Positions 1-6,546 of a stretch of 10,587 nt of DNA are shown here, one piece after another; within the stretch, counting starts at the first letter, position 1; every line of letters starts with the position of its first letter. This DNA comes from Gemmatimonadota bacterium (lineage in GTDB: Bacteria > GCA-2686955): positions 1 through 10,587 of the forward strand of contig NYZA01000112.1 in assembly GCA_002686955.1 (NCBI GenBank), read 5' to 3'. The position numbers and the translations under genes were made by a program. The notes under the pieces are model-generated. The model was not told where the DNA came from. It worked only from the letters and a program-made list of their open reading frames with translations, and searched no databases.

Positions 1-210
1 ATGCTCACCAGCAACGGCGGCCTCATCGAAATGCTCACCAGCAACGGCGGCCTCATCGAAATGCTCACCAGCAACGGCGGCCTCATCGGAATGCTCAACA
101 GCAACGGTGGCCTCATCGGAATGCTCAACAGCAACGGCGGCCTCATCGGAATGCTCAACAACAACGGTGGGTTGCTCGGCACGATGAACAACAACGGGTC
201 GGGACTCAGG
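1..210 (+). repeat. 30-bp tandem repeat, seven units
   Basis: Units start at 1, 31, 61, 91, 121, 151 and 181. Units 1 and 2 are identical, unit 3 differs from them by one base, units 4 and 5 by two or three, unit 6 by more, and unit 7 is strongly degenerate. Divergence increases towards the 3' end, the usual pattern where internal copies are homogenised by slippage or unequal exchange while terminal copies drift. The period is a multiple of three, so copy-number change would keep the reading frame. Confidence 0.95.
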
Positions 211-222
211 CCCCTCCAGTAG
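1..222 (+). CDS. C-terminal part of a decapeptide-repeat protein (5' partial)
   Basis: Unrecognised protein; only its C-terminal 73 residues lie in the window. Six copies of a ten-residue unit, consensus MLTSNGGLIE shading to MLNSNGGLIG and MLNNNGGLLG, are followed by a degenerate seventh copy and the end PLQ, with TAG at 220-222. Each unit alternates a short hydrophobic stretch (GLI-x-ML) with a polar Ser/Asn/Gly turn, as in strand-turn repeats of beta-solenoid or amyloid-like proteins; that structural reading is inference. Changes between copies are partly silent (ggc to ggt) or conservative (Ile to Leu), which supports this frame as coding. The opposite strand is also open through the tract in two frames, so strand is likely rather than proven. 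The ATG at position 1 is just the first residue of a repeat; the true start should be upstream. No function can be assigned. Confidence 0.6.
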   Translation: MLTSNGGLIEMLTSNGGLIEMLTSNGGLIGMLNSNGGLIGMLNSNGGLIGMLNNNGGLLGTMNNNGSGLRPLQ

Positions 223-228
223 GGCGAG

Positions 229-277
229 GCGGGCGCCCTCCGGCTGGCTTCTCCCTCGCAGCCAGAGGAGCGCCCGC
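229..277 (+). terminator. Hairpin after the repeat gene, candidate terminator
   Basis: The stem starts 6 bp after the TAG stop. It pairs GCGGGCGC with GCGCCCGC, then CCTC with GAGG and GGCTG with CAGCC across a 12-nt loop, interrupted by one C/A mismatch and one bulged A. No T-run follows, so it does not match a classic intrinsic terminator. Its place in a convergent intergenic gap is the main support. Confidence 0.4.
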
Positions 278-361
278 TCCACCTCCTTCGATCCGAGACC
301 ACAGCCCCCCTTCCGACGCACTTGCCATACCTGCGCGTCACACTTCTGGGATCGAAGCGAT

Positions 362-393
362 CACCGCTCCGGACCTCTCGGTCCGGGGCGGTG
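362..393 (-). terminator. 14-bp perfect hairpin after the CotH gene, candidate terminator
   Basis: CACCGCTCCGGACC pairs with GGTCCGGGGCGGTG over a TCTC loop; thirteen Watson-Crick pairs plus one G-T wobble. It lies 18 bp beyond the TAA stop (412-414) of the minus-strand CotH gene and would fold on both strands. Neither side carries a convincing T-tract, so it may be a bidirectional, U-less terminator or a 3'-end stabilising stem. With the hairpin at 229-277 it accounts for most of the structure in the 223-411 gap, which otherwise shows no gene. Confidence 0.45.
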
Positions 394-411
394 TCTCGTT
401 GCGCACGCCAG

Positions 412-3400
412 TTACGGATTCGCGTCTCCGGGCGTCGCGTACGGCAGCACTACCCAACTCGGGCTTCCGTCGGGCGAGCGTCCCTCGCTTACGTCGCTCA
501 CTTGGGGACCGAAGGGAACGATATCGACCGCCGTGTTTTCACGTAGATCCAGATCGAAGATGCCGACCTCCTCTCCCGACTTGCTCAGCTTGAAAGGCGC
601 GTGCGTCCACCCCTGCTCCGTATCGTCGTCGCACCACACGATTCGATAGGCTCCGGGCGGCAACTCCTCGTCCGGCAGTCGCCACTTACGCGGCTCGGCG
701 GCGTCGTCGGAGAGGAACAGACCGTCCAGATGCACCGTGTGGGTCCCGGCGTTGTAGATCTCGACCCAGTCGTCGAAATCGTCTCCCTCGTCGGCGATCG
801 TCGTGTCGTTCGACGCCATGATCTCGTTCACCACCAGATCCGGCGCGCGCGGATCGCGCAAAGCCACGACCGCTTCCACTTCGTGGATCGGCCGCCCCAG
901 CTCGTCCTCGACCGACGCGATCAGCGTCACCACGATCGGGTCGATACCGGTGGGAAGCATGCGGGATATCGGCACCACGACCGTGGCGTCGCCCGCGAGC
1001 ACGATCGTCCCGCGCCCGAGCTCGATCTCACCCGGGTCACCACGAATCGTCAATGCCATGTCGATCGTGCGAGGGAATGAACGACGGTTCTCGACCGACA
1101 CCCGGAACGTGACCTGATCCCCCAGGAAATACTCCGGATCCACATCGATTCTCACTTCGACCACCGGTGTACTGTCGTTGCGGGCTCCTGGTGTGCTCTT
1201 CGCCGCCAAGTGGACCCGGTGCGCGGCATCTTCGACCCTCGCGGCCGCAAGATCGGGCAGCGATATCGTGTCGAGCCCGAAGCGGTCGACAGCCGCGCCG
1301 TCGGTCTGCGACAGAATCAACTCCTCGGTCTCGGTCCCCACGCGAAAACCGGAATGCAGGGGGCCTTCCGCGGGCTCACCGTCGAGCCAGACGAGCAGAT
1401 GCGATTCGGCTTCGAGTGTCTCCCCCAGGGGTAGTGCCCACTTCATACGATCGGCTGGGTCGTCGGAAAGCCACATCCCGCCCAGATCGATGCTCTCGTT
1501 GCCGAAATTGTAGATCTCCAACCATGGCTCGGGCTCGCCGGCTTCGTCCACAATCCCACTCAGATTCCAGAGCAGTGCTTCGTTGATGAAGAGATTGACG
1601 CTCGGGTCGGGCGCGAATGTCTCGAGTTGCTCGTAGAGCCTCGCGCCCCGTCTCTCCACGAAAGTCTCCAGCACCTCCTTCTCGTCGTCGAAGGGCCCCA
1701 TATCCTCCCAACCGAGTTTAGTCTTGTCGCGCTCGACGTCGGGTCGGATCAGAGCGTGGTCGCTGCGGATCATGCCGACCAGCGTCGGACCGTCCACTGG
1801 TCCCTCGATCAGTTCCTGAAGACGAACCGCGAGCATCCGCCGGTACTGGGGCACCGTCGTCATGCGATCGTAAAGACGGTTCCAGAAGAAGAGGAGGACC
1901 GGATGGTCGCTCGTGGCGATATCGATCGGCTGCCCGACATTCTCCATCTCCCACGACCCGTCGAGGTCCCAGGGAAGGAACTCGAAGAGCCCGGTCGATG
2001 CGTCTCGGAAGAGATAGAGATTCCAGCCGGCGATATCCCAACCCGAGAAGACCGCGTTGCCGCCGTAGTAGTCGATGAACTTCGCCACGTCGAGGTGCTT
2101 CTTGATCTCGGTCCGGAACTCCTCATCGCTCGTGAGCGCGACGACATCGACGAGATCGGATAGATACTCGAAGTCGCCGTAGCTGCCGACCTCGAGCTTG
2201 TAGTCCCCGTAGTAGGAATCGATGTTGTTTCGCCTGATGAAGGTCGCATCGATCCCCTTCCAAACCGAACCGTCGAGCGACCGGTTCTCGAGAAAGTGCT
2301 CGTCGACCTGTTCGGCGCTCTGATAGACACCGATAAACTCCCCGTTTCGCTCCAGATGTACGTACTCGGCGATGCTGGAAGTGACCCCCGAGCGCGCCAT
2401 CACCTGATACGAAAGCGCCTCGCGCATCATCGAGGGATCGAACCAGTGGGCCTGCAGATTCAGCACGTCGTGCCCCGAAGGCAAGGGCGAATCCACTCGG
2501 ATCTTGTGGTTCTTTTTCACGTTCGACCTCGATGTGTTGCCCCGATAGCGAACCCGCGCATCGGGCCACGAATCATCGAGTGTCCAGAAAAGACCGGGAA
2601 GGTAGTCGTCGGACTGGCGATGTGTGTTCAGCCAGATCAGATCTTCCTGCGCCATCTCGAATCCGTACACCACTAAATCGGACTGATCCGAGCTCAGTGG
2701 AATGCCCGAGGCCACCGCCGACGGCACACTCGTGTTGCCGGCCGCGTCGACCGCCACCAGGCGATAGGCATAGTCGCGATCCGGCTCCAGCCCTGTATCG
2801 ACATAACGTGTCGCCACCACGGGGTCGGGCGTGATGACCTCCTCCGGTCCCCCATCGATGCTGCGCAGAACAGCTACACCGAGTTGATCTCGATCGTAGT
2901 CGGTCGCCCAGGTGAGCACGTTCTCAGAATAGCCGGGAACCACGGCGACATCCTCGGGAACCGCCGGCGGGATCCCATCGTCGACGACGCTCTCTACATG
3001 GACCGCCGCGAGAAGTGGCTCCTCTTCGATCGCCCGGGCGATGATACTGAGCGAACCGTCGTCGACATCGACCACACGCCGCAGATTGAGCGCGTAGAGG
3101 CGATCGACCTCGGTGAAGATGTCGAAGCCGTCGAAAAGCACTTCCCCCTCGACCTCGATATCGAAGACCCGAACCCCACTCCAATGCTGTGACCATTCCA
3201 TGAAGTGAAACGAAACCAGATAGCTGCCCGGCGGGAGATCGAACCGGTACTCCTGCCAGCCGACCCGCCTCGAGGAGACGATGTTGCGGGCCTGAACCCC
3301 CGGAACGATCCCTCCGAGAGGGTTCAGTCGGGCAAGCAGATCGGGCTGAACCGCCTCGCCCCCGACATAGCCCGATCCGTTGCTCTGAGTGTAGGCTCGG

Positions 3401-3528
3401 TCCTTCGTGTAGACCGCCCCATCGCCCATCGTGCGGGTATTCGTTCCTCCGCAGTTGAAGCCCTGCTGGTAGGCGAAGGCGTTGCTTCCACCGGCAAATG
3501 CGGCGGCGATGGCCAATCGACGTAACAT
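412..3528 (-). CDS. Secreted CotH-kinase protein with malectin, FN3 and lamin-tail domains
   Basis: Exported 1038-residue protein. A signal peptide covers residues 1-19 (MLRR, hydrophobic core, cleavage after AFA). A malectin-like carbohydrate-binding domain runs over about 22-182 (FNCGG, then YTQSNGSGYVGG), then fibronectin type III over about 188-277. A CotH atypical-kinase domain covers about 284-640: RYRGNTSR at 327-334, Lys338/339/342, WDIAGWN at 497-503 and FLPWDLDGSW at 516-525. Asp498 and Asp521 are 23 residues apart, as I recall for the catalytic and metal-binding Asp of Bacillus CotH, which phosphorylates spore-coat proteins. Lamin-tail domains lie at about 645-785 and 897-1038, with a beta-rich linker between. 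No sorting tag or C-terminal membrane anchor is seen. The start is set by GGAG 6 nt before ATG 3528 and by the signal peptide; 36 extra upstream codons look non-coding. Likely role: cell-surface or matrix protein phosphorylation or binding (inference). Confidence 0.88.
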   Translation of the reverse strand: MLRRLAIAAAFAGGSNAFAYQQGFNCGGTNTRTMGDGAVYTKDRAYTQSNGSGYVGGEAVQPDLLARLNPLGGIVPGVQARNIVSSRRVGWQEYRFDLPPGSYLVSFHFMEWSQHWSGVRVFDIEVEGEVLFDGFDIFTEVDRLYALNLRRVVDVDDGSLSIIARAIEEEPLLAAVHVESVVDDGIPPAVPEDVAVVPGYSENVLTWATDYDRDQLGVAVLRSIDGGPEEVITPDPVVATRYVDTGLEPDRDYAYRLVAVDAAGNTSVPSAVASGIPLSSDQSDLVVYGFEMAQEDLIWLNTHRQSDDYLPGLFWTLDDSWPDARVRYRGNTSRSNVKKNHKIRVDSPLPSGHDVLNLQAHWFDPSMMREALSYQVMARSGVTSSIAEYVHLERNGEFIGVYQSAEQVDEHFLENRSLDGSVWKGIDATFIRRNNIDSYYGDYKLEVGSYGDFEYLSDLVDVVALTSDEEFRTEIKKHLDVAKFIDYYGGNAVFSGWDIAGWNLYLFRDASTGLFEFLPWDLDGSWEMENVGQPIDIATSDHPVLLFFWNRLYDRMTTVPQYRRMLAVRLQELIEGPVDGPTLVGMIRSDHALIRPDVERDKTKLGWEDMGPFDDEKEVLETFVERRGARLYEQLETFAPDPSVNLFINEALLWNLSGIVDEAGEPEPWLEIYNFGNESIDLGGMWLSDDPADRMKWALPLGETLEAESHLLVWLDGEPAEGPLHSGFRVGTETEELILSQTDGAAVDRFGLDTISLPDLAAARVEDAAHRVHLAAKSTPGARNDSTPVVEVRIDVDPEYFLGDQVTFRVSVENRRSFPRTIDMALTIRGDPGEIELGRGTIVLAGDATVVVPISRMLPTGIDPIVVTLIASVEDELGRPIHEVEAVVALRDPRAPDLVVNEIMASNDTTIADEGDDFDDWVEIYNAGTHTVHLDGLFLSDDAAEPRKWRLPDEELPPGAYRIVWCDDDTEQGWTHAPFKLSKSGEEVGIFDLDLRENTAVDIVPFGPQVSDVSEGRSPDGSPSWVVLPYATPGDANP

Positions 3529-3534
3529 GGTGGT

Positions 3535-3538
3535 CTCC
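3535..3538 (-). promoter_or_regulatory. Ribosome binding site of the CotH gene
   Basis: On the minus strand GGAG lies 6 nt before the ATG at 3528. The in-frame ATG at 3636 would add 36 residues before the signal peptide and falls inside the palindrome, so this site decides the start. Confidence 0.65.
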
Positions 3539-3559
3539 GGGGTGCTGGACGGCGGTCCG

Positions 3560-3587
3560 GTCATAATCCCCGCGCCTTCAATGCCAA
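3560..3587 (-). promoter_or_regulatory. Candidate sigma-70-like promoter for the CotH gene
   Basis: On the minus strand TTGGCA (3587-3582) is followed after 16 nt by TATGAC (3565-3560). These match the -35 box at five of six and the -10 box at four of six bases. Transcription would begin near 3553, giving a leader of about 25 nt with the GGAG site in it. The match is modest and unverified. Confidence 0.25.
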
Positions 3588-3674
3588 GGGTTCGCGCAAG
3601 AATAACTTGTAATTTGGCATCCCATCTACGGCACATCTGGACGCCAAGATGACGAGCTATTCTTGCGCGAACCC
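3588..3674. repeat. 87-bp nested inverted repeat between divergent genes
   Basis: The outer arms GGGTTCGCGCAAGAATA (3588-3604) and TATTCTTGCGCGAACCC (3658-3674) are perfect 17-bp complements. Inside them 3613-3622 pairs with 3639-3648 at nine of ten positions, including one G-T wobble, around a 16-nt loop. The whole element could form one long interrupted hairpin on either strand. A competing pairing exists: ATGCCAA (3581-3587) is the perfect complement of TTGGCAT (3614-3620), and it cannot form together with the inner and outer stems. No flanking target-site duplication is visible. It could be a small non-autonomous element, a REP-like palindrome, an operator or a structured leader. Confidence 0.85.
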
Positions 3675-3683
3675 CATAACCGA

Positions 3684-4328
3684 ATGGTCATGCAAGATCC
3701 TCACTCCCCCAAGCGCTGTCTCGGCTCCATCGCCACCCCCGCGGTTGCGGCTCTCCTCCTCGCCCTCACCCTCGTCACGCTCTGGAATCTCCGCGGCATC
3801 CGCGGGCGAGAAGCTCCTCTACCCGAGCTGGGTCCGATCCACCAGTTCGAGCTGACCGATCAGCTCGGTCGCGAATCCACTGCCGCGGAGCTGCGAGGCA
3901 AGGTCTGGATCGCCAACTTCATCTTTACGCGCTGCCCTACGATCTGTCCCGCTCTGACGCGCCAAATGTGGGAGATCCAAGAGAAGAACCGCGACCTGGG
4001 GGACCGACTCCGGCTGGTCTCCTTCAGCGTCGATCCGGACTTCGATACTCCCGAAGTGCTGAGGGAGTACGCCCGCCGCCACCGGGCCGACGAAGCCATC
4101 TGGAGCTTTCTGACCGGCCCGCTCGAGGAGATTCGCCGCACCGTCGTGGAGGGGTTCAAGATGGCGATGGGCGGGAAGTCCGAGGATTCCCTGAGCATCT
4201 TCCACGGCAGCCACTTCATCCTCGTAGACACCGAGGGACGAATCCGGGCCTACTACGATTCGAGCGAGGAGGCGGTCGTCGACCAGGTCCGGCGCGGGGC
4301 ACGATCGCTGCTCGCGGAGGAGCGATAG
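3684..4328 (+). CDS. Sco1/SenC/PrrC-family copper chaperone
   Basis: Membrane-anchored thioredoxin-fold protein of 214 residues. Sco proteins deliver copper to the CuA site of cytochrome c oxidase or act as periplasmic thiol-disulphide factors. One N-terminal membrane segment spans about residues 14-36. The copper-binding TRCPTICP motif places Cys84 and Cys88, and the third conserved ligand His177 is in GSHFILVD. FSVDPDFDTPEVL (about 114-126) is also typical of Sco. Length is normal for the family. The start is uncertain: ATG 3684, ATG 3690 and TTG 3663 are all in frame and none has a clear Shine-Dalgarno; TTG 3663 lies inside the palindrome, so I prefer the ATGs. The 3' end overlaps the oppositely oriented cytochrome c gene by 76 bp, and the two probably share a respiratory role. 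Possible alternative: a SenC-like redox sensor rather than an oxidase assembly factor. Confidence 0.92.
   Translation: MVMQDPHSPKRCLGSIATPAVAALLLALTLVTLWNLRGIRGREAPLPELGPIHQFELTDQLGRESTAAELRGKVWIANFIFTRCPTICPALTRQMWEIQEKNRDLGDRLRLVSFSVDPDFDTPEVLREYARRHRADEAIWSFLTGPLEEIRRTVVEGFKMAMGGKSEDSLSIFHGSHFILVDTEGRIRAYYDSSEEAVVDQVRRGARSLLAEER
4253..4328. other. 76-bp convergent coding overlap, Sco1 and cytochrome c genes
   Basis: The plus-strand Sco1 stop TAG is at 4326-4328 and the minus-strand cytochrome stop at 4253-4255, so both C-terminal ends use the same DNA. The gene ends would produce complementary mRNA tails. There is no room for a separate terminator between the genes. Confidence 0.85.
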
Positions 4329-5155
4329 GCGCGCAGCCAATGCACGTAGTGCGCCAGAGCCCAGATATCGCCGCTCTCGAGTGCGCCGTGCATCGCCGGC
4401 ATCCCGGTTCCTCCGATGCCGGCGGCGATGACCAGGTAGAAATCTCGCGCTTTCGATCCAAAACGCATCGTGCCGTCGATGAGGTCGGGTGAAACCGCCC
4501 GGTAGCCGTATGCAGTGTCGGTGAGCTTCGTTTCGTAGAGGTCGTCCGGGAAGCTCGAAGGTGGTTGGCCCCGCATCTCGAGATGAATCTCGGCGATCTC
4601 CCGGCGACTCAGGTATGCGGGATGGCAGGAGTGGCATTGCGCGAGGCCGTGGTAGACCTTCTTGCCTCGATCGATCGCCTCGTCCACGCGCCCCGGCCAG
4701 GGATCGGGCTCCGCGACGATCGCTTCGCCCGGCTCGAAATCGGTCCAGTCCTCCGAAAACGTCTTGAGGTAACGGATCACGGCGGCGAGATCACGGTCCG
4801 AGATCTTGATCGGGAACATCGCCGTTCCGCTCAGACCCTTTCGAATGACGCGGGCGAGGTCGCTGTCGTTCGGCAGCTCGCCGCTCTCCACGGCCGCGAA
4901 CTTGAACTTTGCGAGGGTGAAATCCCTTGGCGGCGGATCGAGGGCGAAGGCGGCGGGGCCCTTTCCGTCTCCGGCCTCCCCATGACAGGCGCGGCAATAG
5001 TGGCGGTAGATATACGGGCCTCGCTCCAGCTCGGTGGAGTGCTCCACTCCCCCGGCGGATGGTGAATCGGCTTCCGGGAACCGGTCGCACGCTGAAAGGA
5101 CCGGTATGAACGCTGTCGCGATTGTCGGGATGACGGATCGGGTGATCGATTTCAT
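4253..5155 (-). CDS. Di-haem cytochrome c lipoprotein
   Basis: A 300-residue electron carrier on the outer face of the inner membrane or in the periplasm. A lipoprotein signal ends in LSAC (Cys23); Asp at +2 is the inner-membrane retention signal in enterobacteria. Two cytochrome c domains follow: haem site CRACH at 54-58 with likely axial Met113 in GTAMFP, and CHSCH at 174-178 with likely Met252 in GTGMPAM (Met255 is another candidate). The fold ends near residue 278; the last 22 or so residues, rich in Ser and Arg, are encoded opposite the end of the Sco1 gene and look like read-through tail rather than domain. The start is the only in-frame ATG that gives a signal peptide; no clear Shine-Dalgarno precedes it. 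The divergent YihY gene begins 31 bp away. Partner is unknown; an oxidase, or a detached caa3- or cbb3-like donor, is possible. Confidence 0.9.
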   Translation of the reverse strand: MKSITRSVIPTIATAFIPVLSACDRFPEADSPSAGGVEHSTELERGPYIYRHYCRACHGEAGDGKGPAAFALDPPPRDFTLAKFKFAAVESGELPNDSDLARVIRKGLSGTAMFPIKISDRDLAAVIRYLKTFSEDWTDFEPGEAIVAEPDPWPGRVDEAIDRGKKVYHGLAQCHSCHPAYLSRREIAEIHLEMRGQPPSSFPDDLYETKLTDTAYGYRAVSPDLIDGTMRFGSKARDFYLVIAAGIGGTGMPAMHGALESGDIWALAHYVHWLRAYRSSASSDRAPRRTWSTTASSLES

Positions 5156-5186
5156 GGGTAGCCGTCGCGCAGGGTATCATGCGGCC

Positions 5187-6542
5187 ATGCAACATCTATG
5201 GTTCGAGCTGGAAGATCGGGCGTGGGCCGCCTCGCCCGAGACCCGCCCGAGATGGAAACGTTGGGGCTTCGATGCGGTGCGCACGCTCAGCGTGGCATTC
5301 GGAGGGATCGGGGCACATGGCGTGACCGACCGGGCCCATGCCCTGGCGATGGTGACCGCGATCGGGTTGGTGCCGATGCTCGCCACGGTCTTTTCAGTTT
5401 CGAAGGCGGTCGGATTGGGCGCGCAGCTCGAGCCGGTCCTCTACCAGGCATTCGGAGTGGTTCCCGAATCGCACGATGGCGCGGCCGAGGGCCCCGCGGT
5501 CGTCGACGTAGTCGACAAGATCCTCGGTGTCGTGCAAGAGGCCGATGCGACCCGGCTCGGCGTCGTCGGTGTGTCGCTGACGATCGTCGCCGTCGTGCTG
5601 ACTCTGGGACGGGTCGAGCGGGCGCTCAACAAAACTTGGGGGATCGATCGCCCACGCACCTTCGCGAGGAAGTTTTCCGACTATCTCAGCGTCACTCTGA
5701 CCGTTCCGCTCCTTCTCGTCGGTGCGACGACACTTGGAGCAACACACACTCTGAGCGAGATGATGCCGGAAGAGGGGGCGAATTGGATGATGCCTTTGCT
5801 CGACCTCACGCCCGATCTGGGACCGGTCGTGCTGGCATTCTTCGCGTTCACCTTTCTATATGTGTTCCTACCGAACACGAGGGTGCCGTTGGCCTCGGCT
5901 CTCGTCGGCGGAGCGTTCGCGACAGTTTCGTGGGCACTGCTCCAGAAAGGTTGGCTGACGGTTCAGGTGCATGCGAGCCGAGTCGGTACGATCTACGGCA
6001 CTTTCGCTGCGATCCCTCTGCTCCTTACTTTCTTGATCATCTTCTGGGGAATCGTACTCTGCGGTGGGGAGCTGGCGCACGGGTTTCAGCGGCGGCGACT
6101 CAGGCGGCCGAAGCCGGAGTCCGGGCCACCTTCGGCGTCGGCTCGACTCCGTCTCGAGCTGGCCGCTCTGATCCACGGTTCGGTTCAGCAAGCGCGGGGA
6201 GAGGCGCCGCCCACGGTGGAGGAGCTGGCCGACGCGCTCGAAGCGGGAGAGGGGACCGCCGAAGAGACGGTCGCTTCACTGGTGGGGGCGGGCTGGCTGC
6301 GAAGGCTGCAAGAGGGGGAGCGCGATGTCTACGTTCCAGCCTGGCCGATCGGAAGCATGCGGCTCGGATCGGTCGTGGCGGGTCTGATTCGGGGGCCGAA
6401 GAGGGCCGTCGAGCAGGTCGATGGCCCGCCTTCGGAGCTTCTCCCCCTCGACGCGGCGCAGCGATCGATCGACGAGGCATCGGCCTCCATTCCCGCGCAT
6501 TTGCGTGGATCGGAGCTCGACGCGGGAAAGCTCGAGACCTGA
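5187..6542 (+). CDS. YihY/UPF0761-family membrane protein with C-terminal extension
   Basis: Inner-membrane protein of 451 residues from the YihY (formerly BrkB or 'RNase BN') family; the molecular function is not established and the old RNase assignment was withdrawn. About six membrane segments lie near 53-72, 122-141, 167-187, 209-229, 235-253 and 267-293. Family motifs are ALNKTWGI (146-153), FLPNTRVP (227-234) and GTIYGTFAAIP (267-277). After a basic stretch (302-309) the soluble C-terminal part, about 315-451, has helices plus VASLVGAGWLRR, which resembles a small winged-helix fold (inference). An open frame reaches back to 5034, but that part is antisense to the cytochrome signal peptide; ATG 5187 gives the normal family N-terminus. 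TATCAT at 5175-5180 could be a -10 box for a leaderless transcript. UbiD follows after 4 bp, probably co-transcribed. Confidence 0.88.
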   Translation: MQHLWFELEDRAWAASPETRPRWKRWGFDAVRTLSVAFGGIGAHGVTDRAHALAMVTAIGLVPMLATVFSVSKAVGLGAQLEPVLYQAFGVVPESHDGAAEGPAVVDVVDKILGVVQEADATRLGVVGVSLTIVAVVLTLGRVERALNKTWGIDRPRTFARKFSDYLSVTLTVPLLLVGATTLGATHTLSEMMPEEGANWMMPLLDLTPDLGPVVLAFFAFTFLYVFLPNTRVPLASALVGGAFATVSWALLQKGWLTVQVHASRVGTIYGTFAAIPLLLTFLIIFWGIVLCGGELAHGFQRRRLRRPKPESGPPSASARLRLELAALIHGSVQQARGEAPPTVEELADALEAGEGTAEETVASLVGAGWLRRLQEGERDVYVPAWPIGSMRLGSVVAGLIRGPKRAVEQVDGPPSELLPLDAAQRSIDEASASIPAHLRGSELDAGKLET

Positions 6543-6546
6543 CTCC

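Noticed and set aside
1-210. Tandem repeat as a CRISPR array
   Set aside because: The units are contiguous with no unique spacers and encode a regular peptide.
601-1080. 159-codon plus-strand open frame opposite the lamin-tail domains
   Set aside because: His/Arg/Val/Asp-rich mirror of the coding strand with no ribosome site.
1627-2163. 178-codon plus-strand open frame inside the CotH gene
   Set aside because: The minus-strand frame there encodes the conserved CotH core; the plus frame is its complement and shows no family pattern.
3529-3636. Extension of the CotH protein to the ATG at 3636
   Set aside because: It would put 36 unrelated residues before the signal peptide and place the start inside the palindrome; ATG 3528 has a GGAG site.
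3588-3674. Palindrome as a tRNA or classic terminator
   Set aside because: No cloverleaf features or T-run, and it lies between divergent starts rather than after a gene.
3819-4637. 272-codon minus-strand open frame across Sco1
   Set aside because: Antisense to the Sco1 copper-site region and overlaps the cytochrome gene in another frame; no domain seen.
5034-5186. Extension of YihY to the ATG at 5034
   Set aside because: This stretch is antisense to the cytochrome lipoprotein signal and first haem region; the family N-terminus fits ATG 5187.
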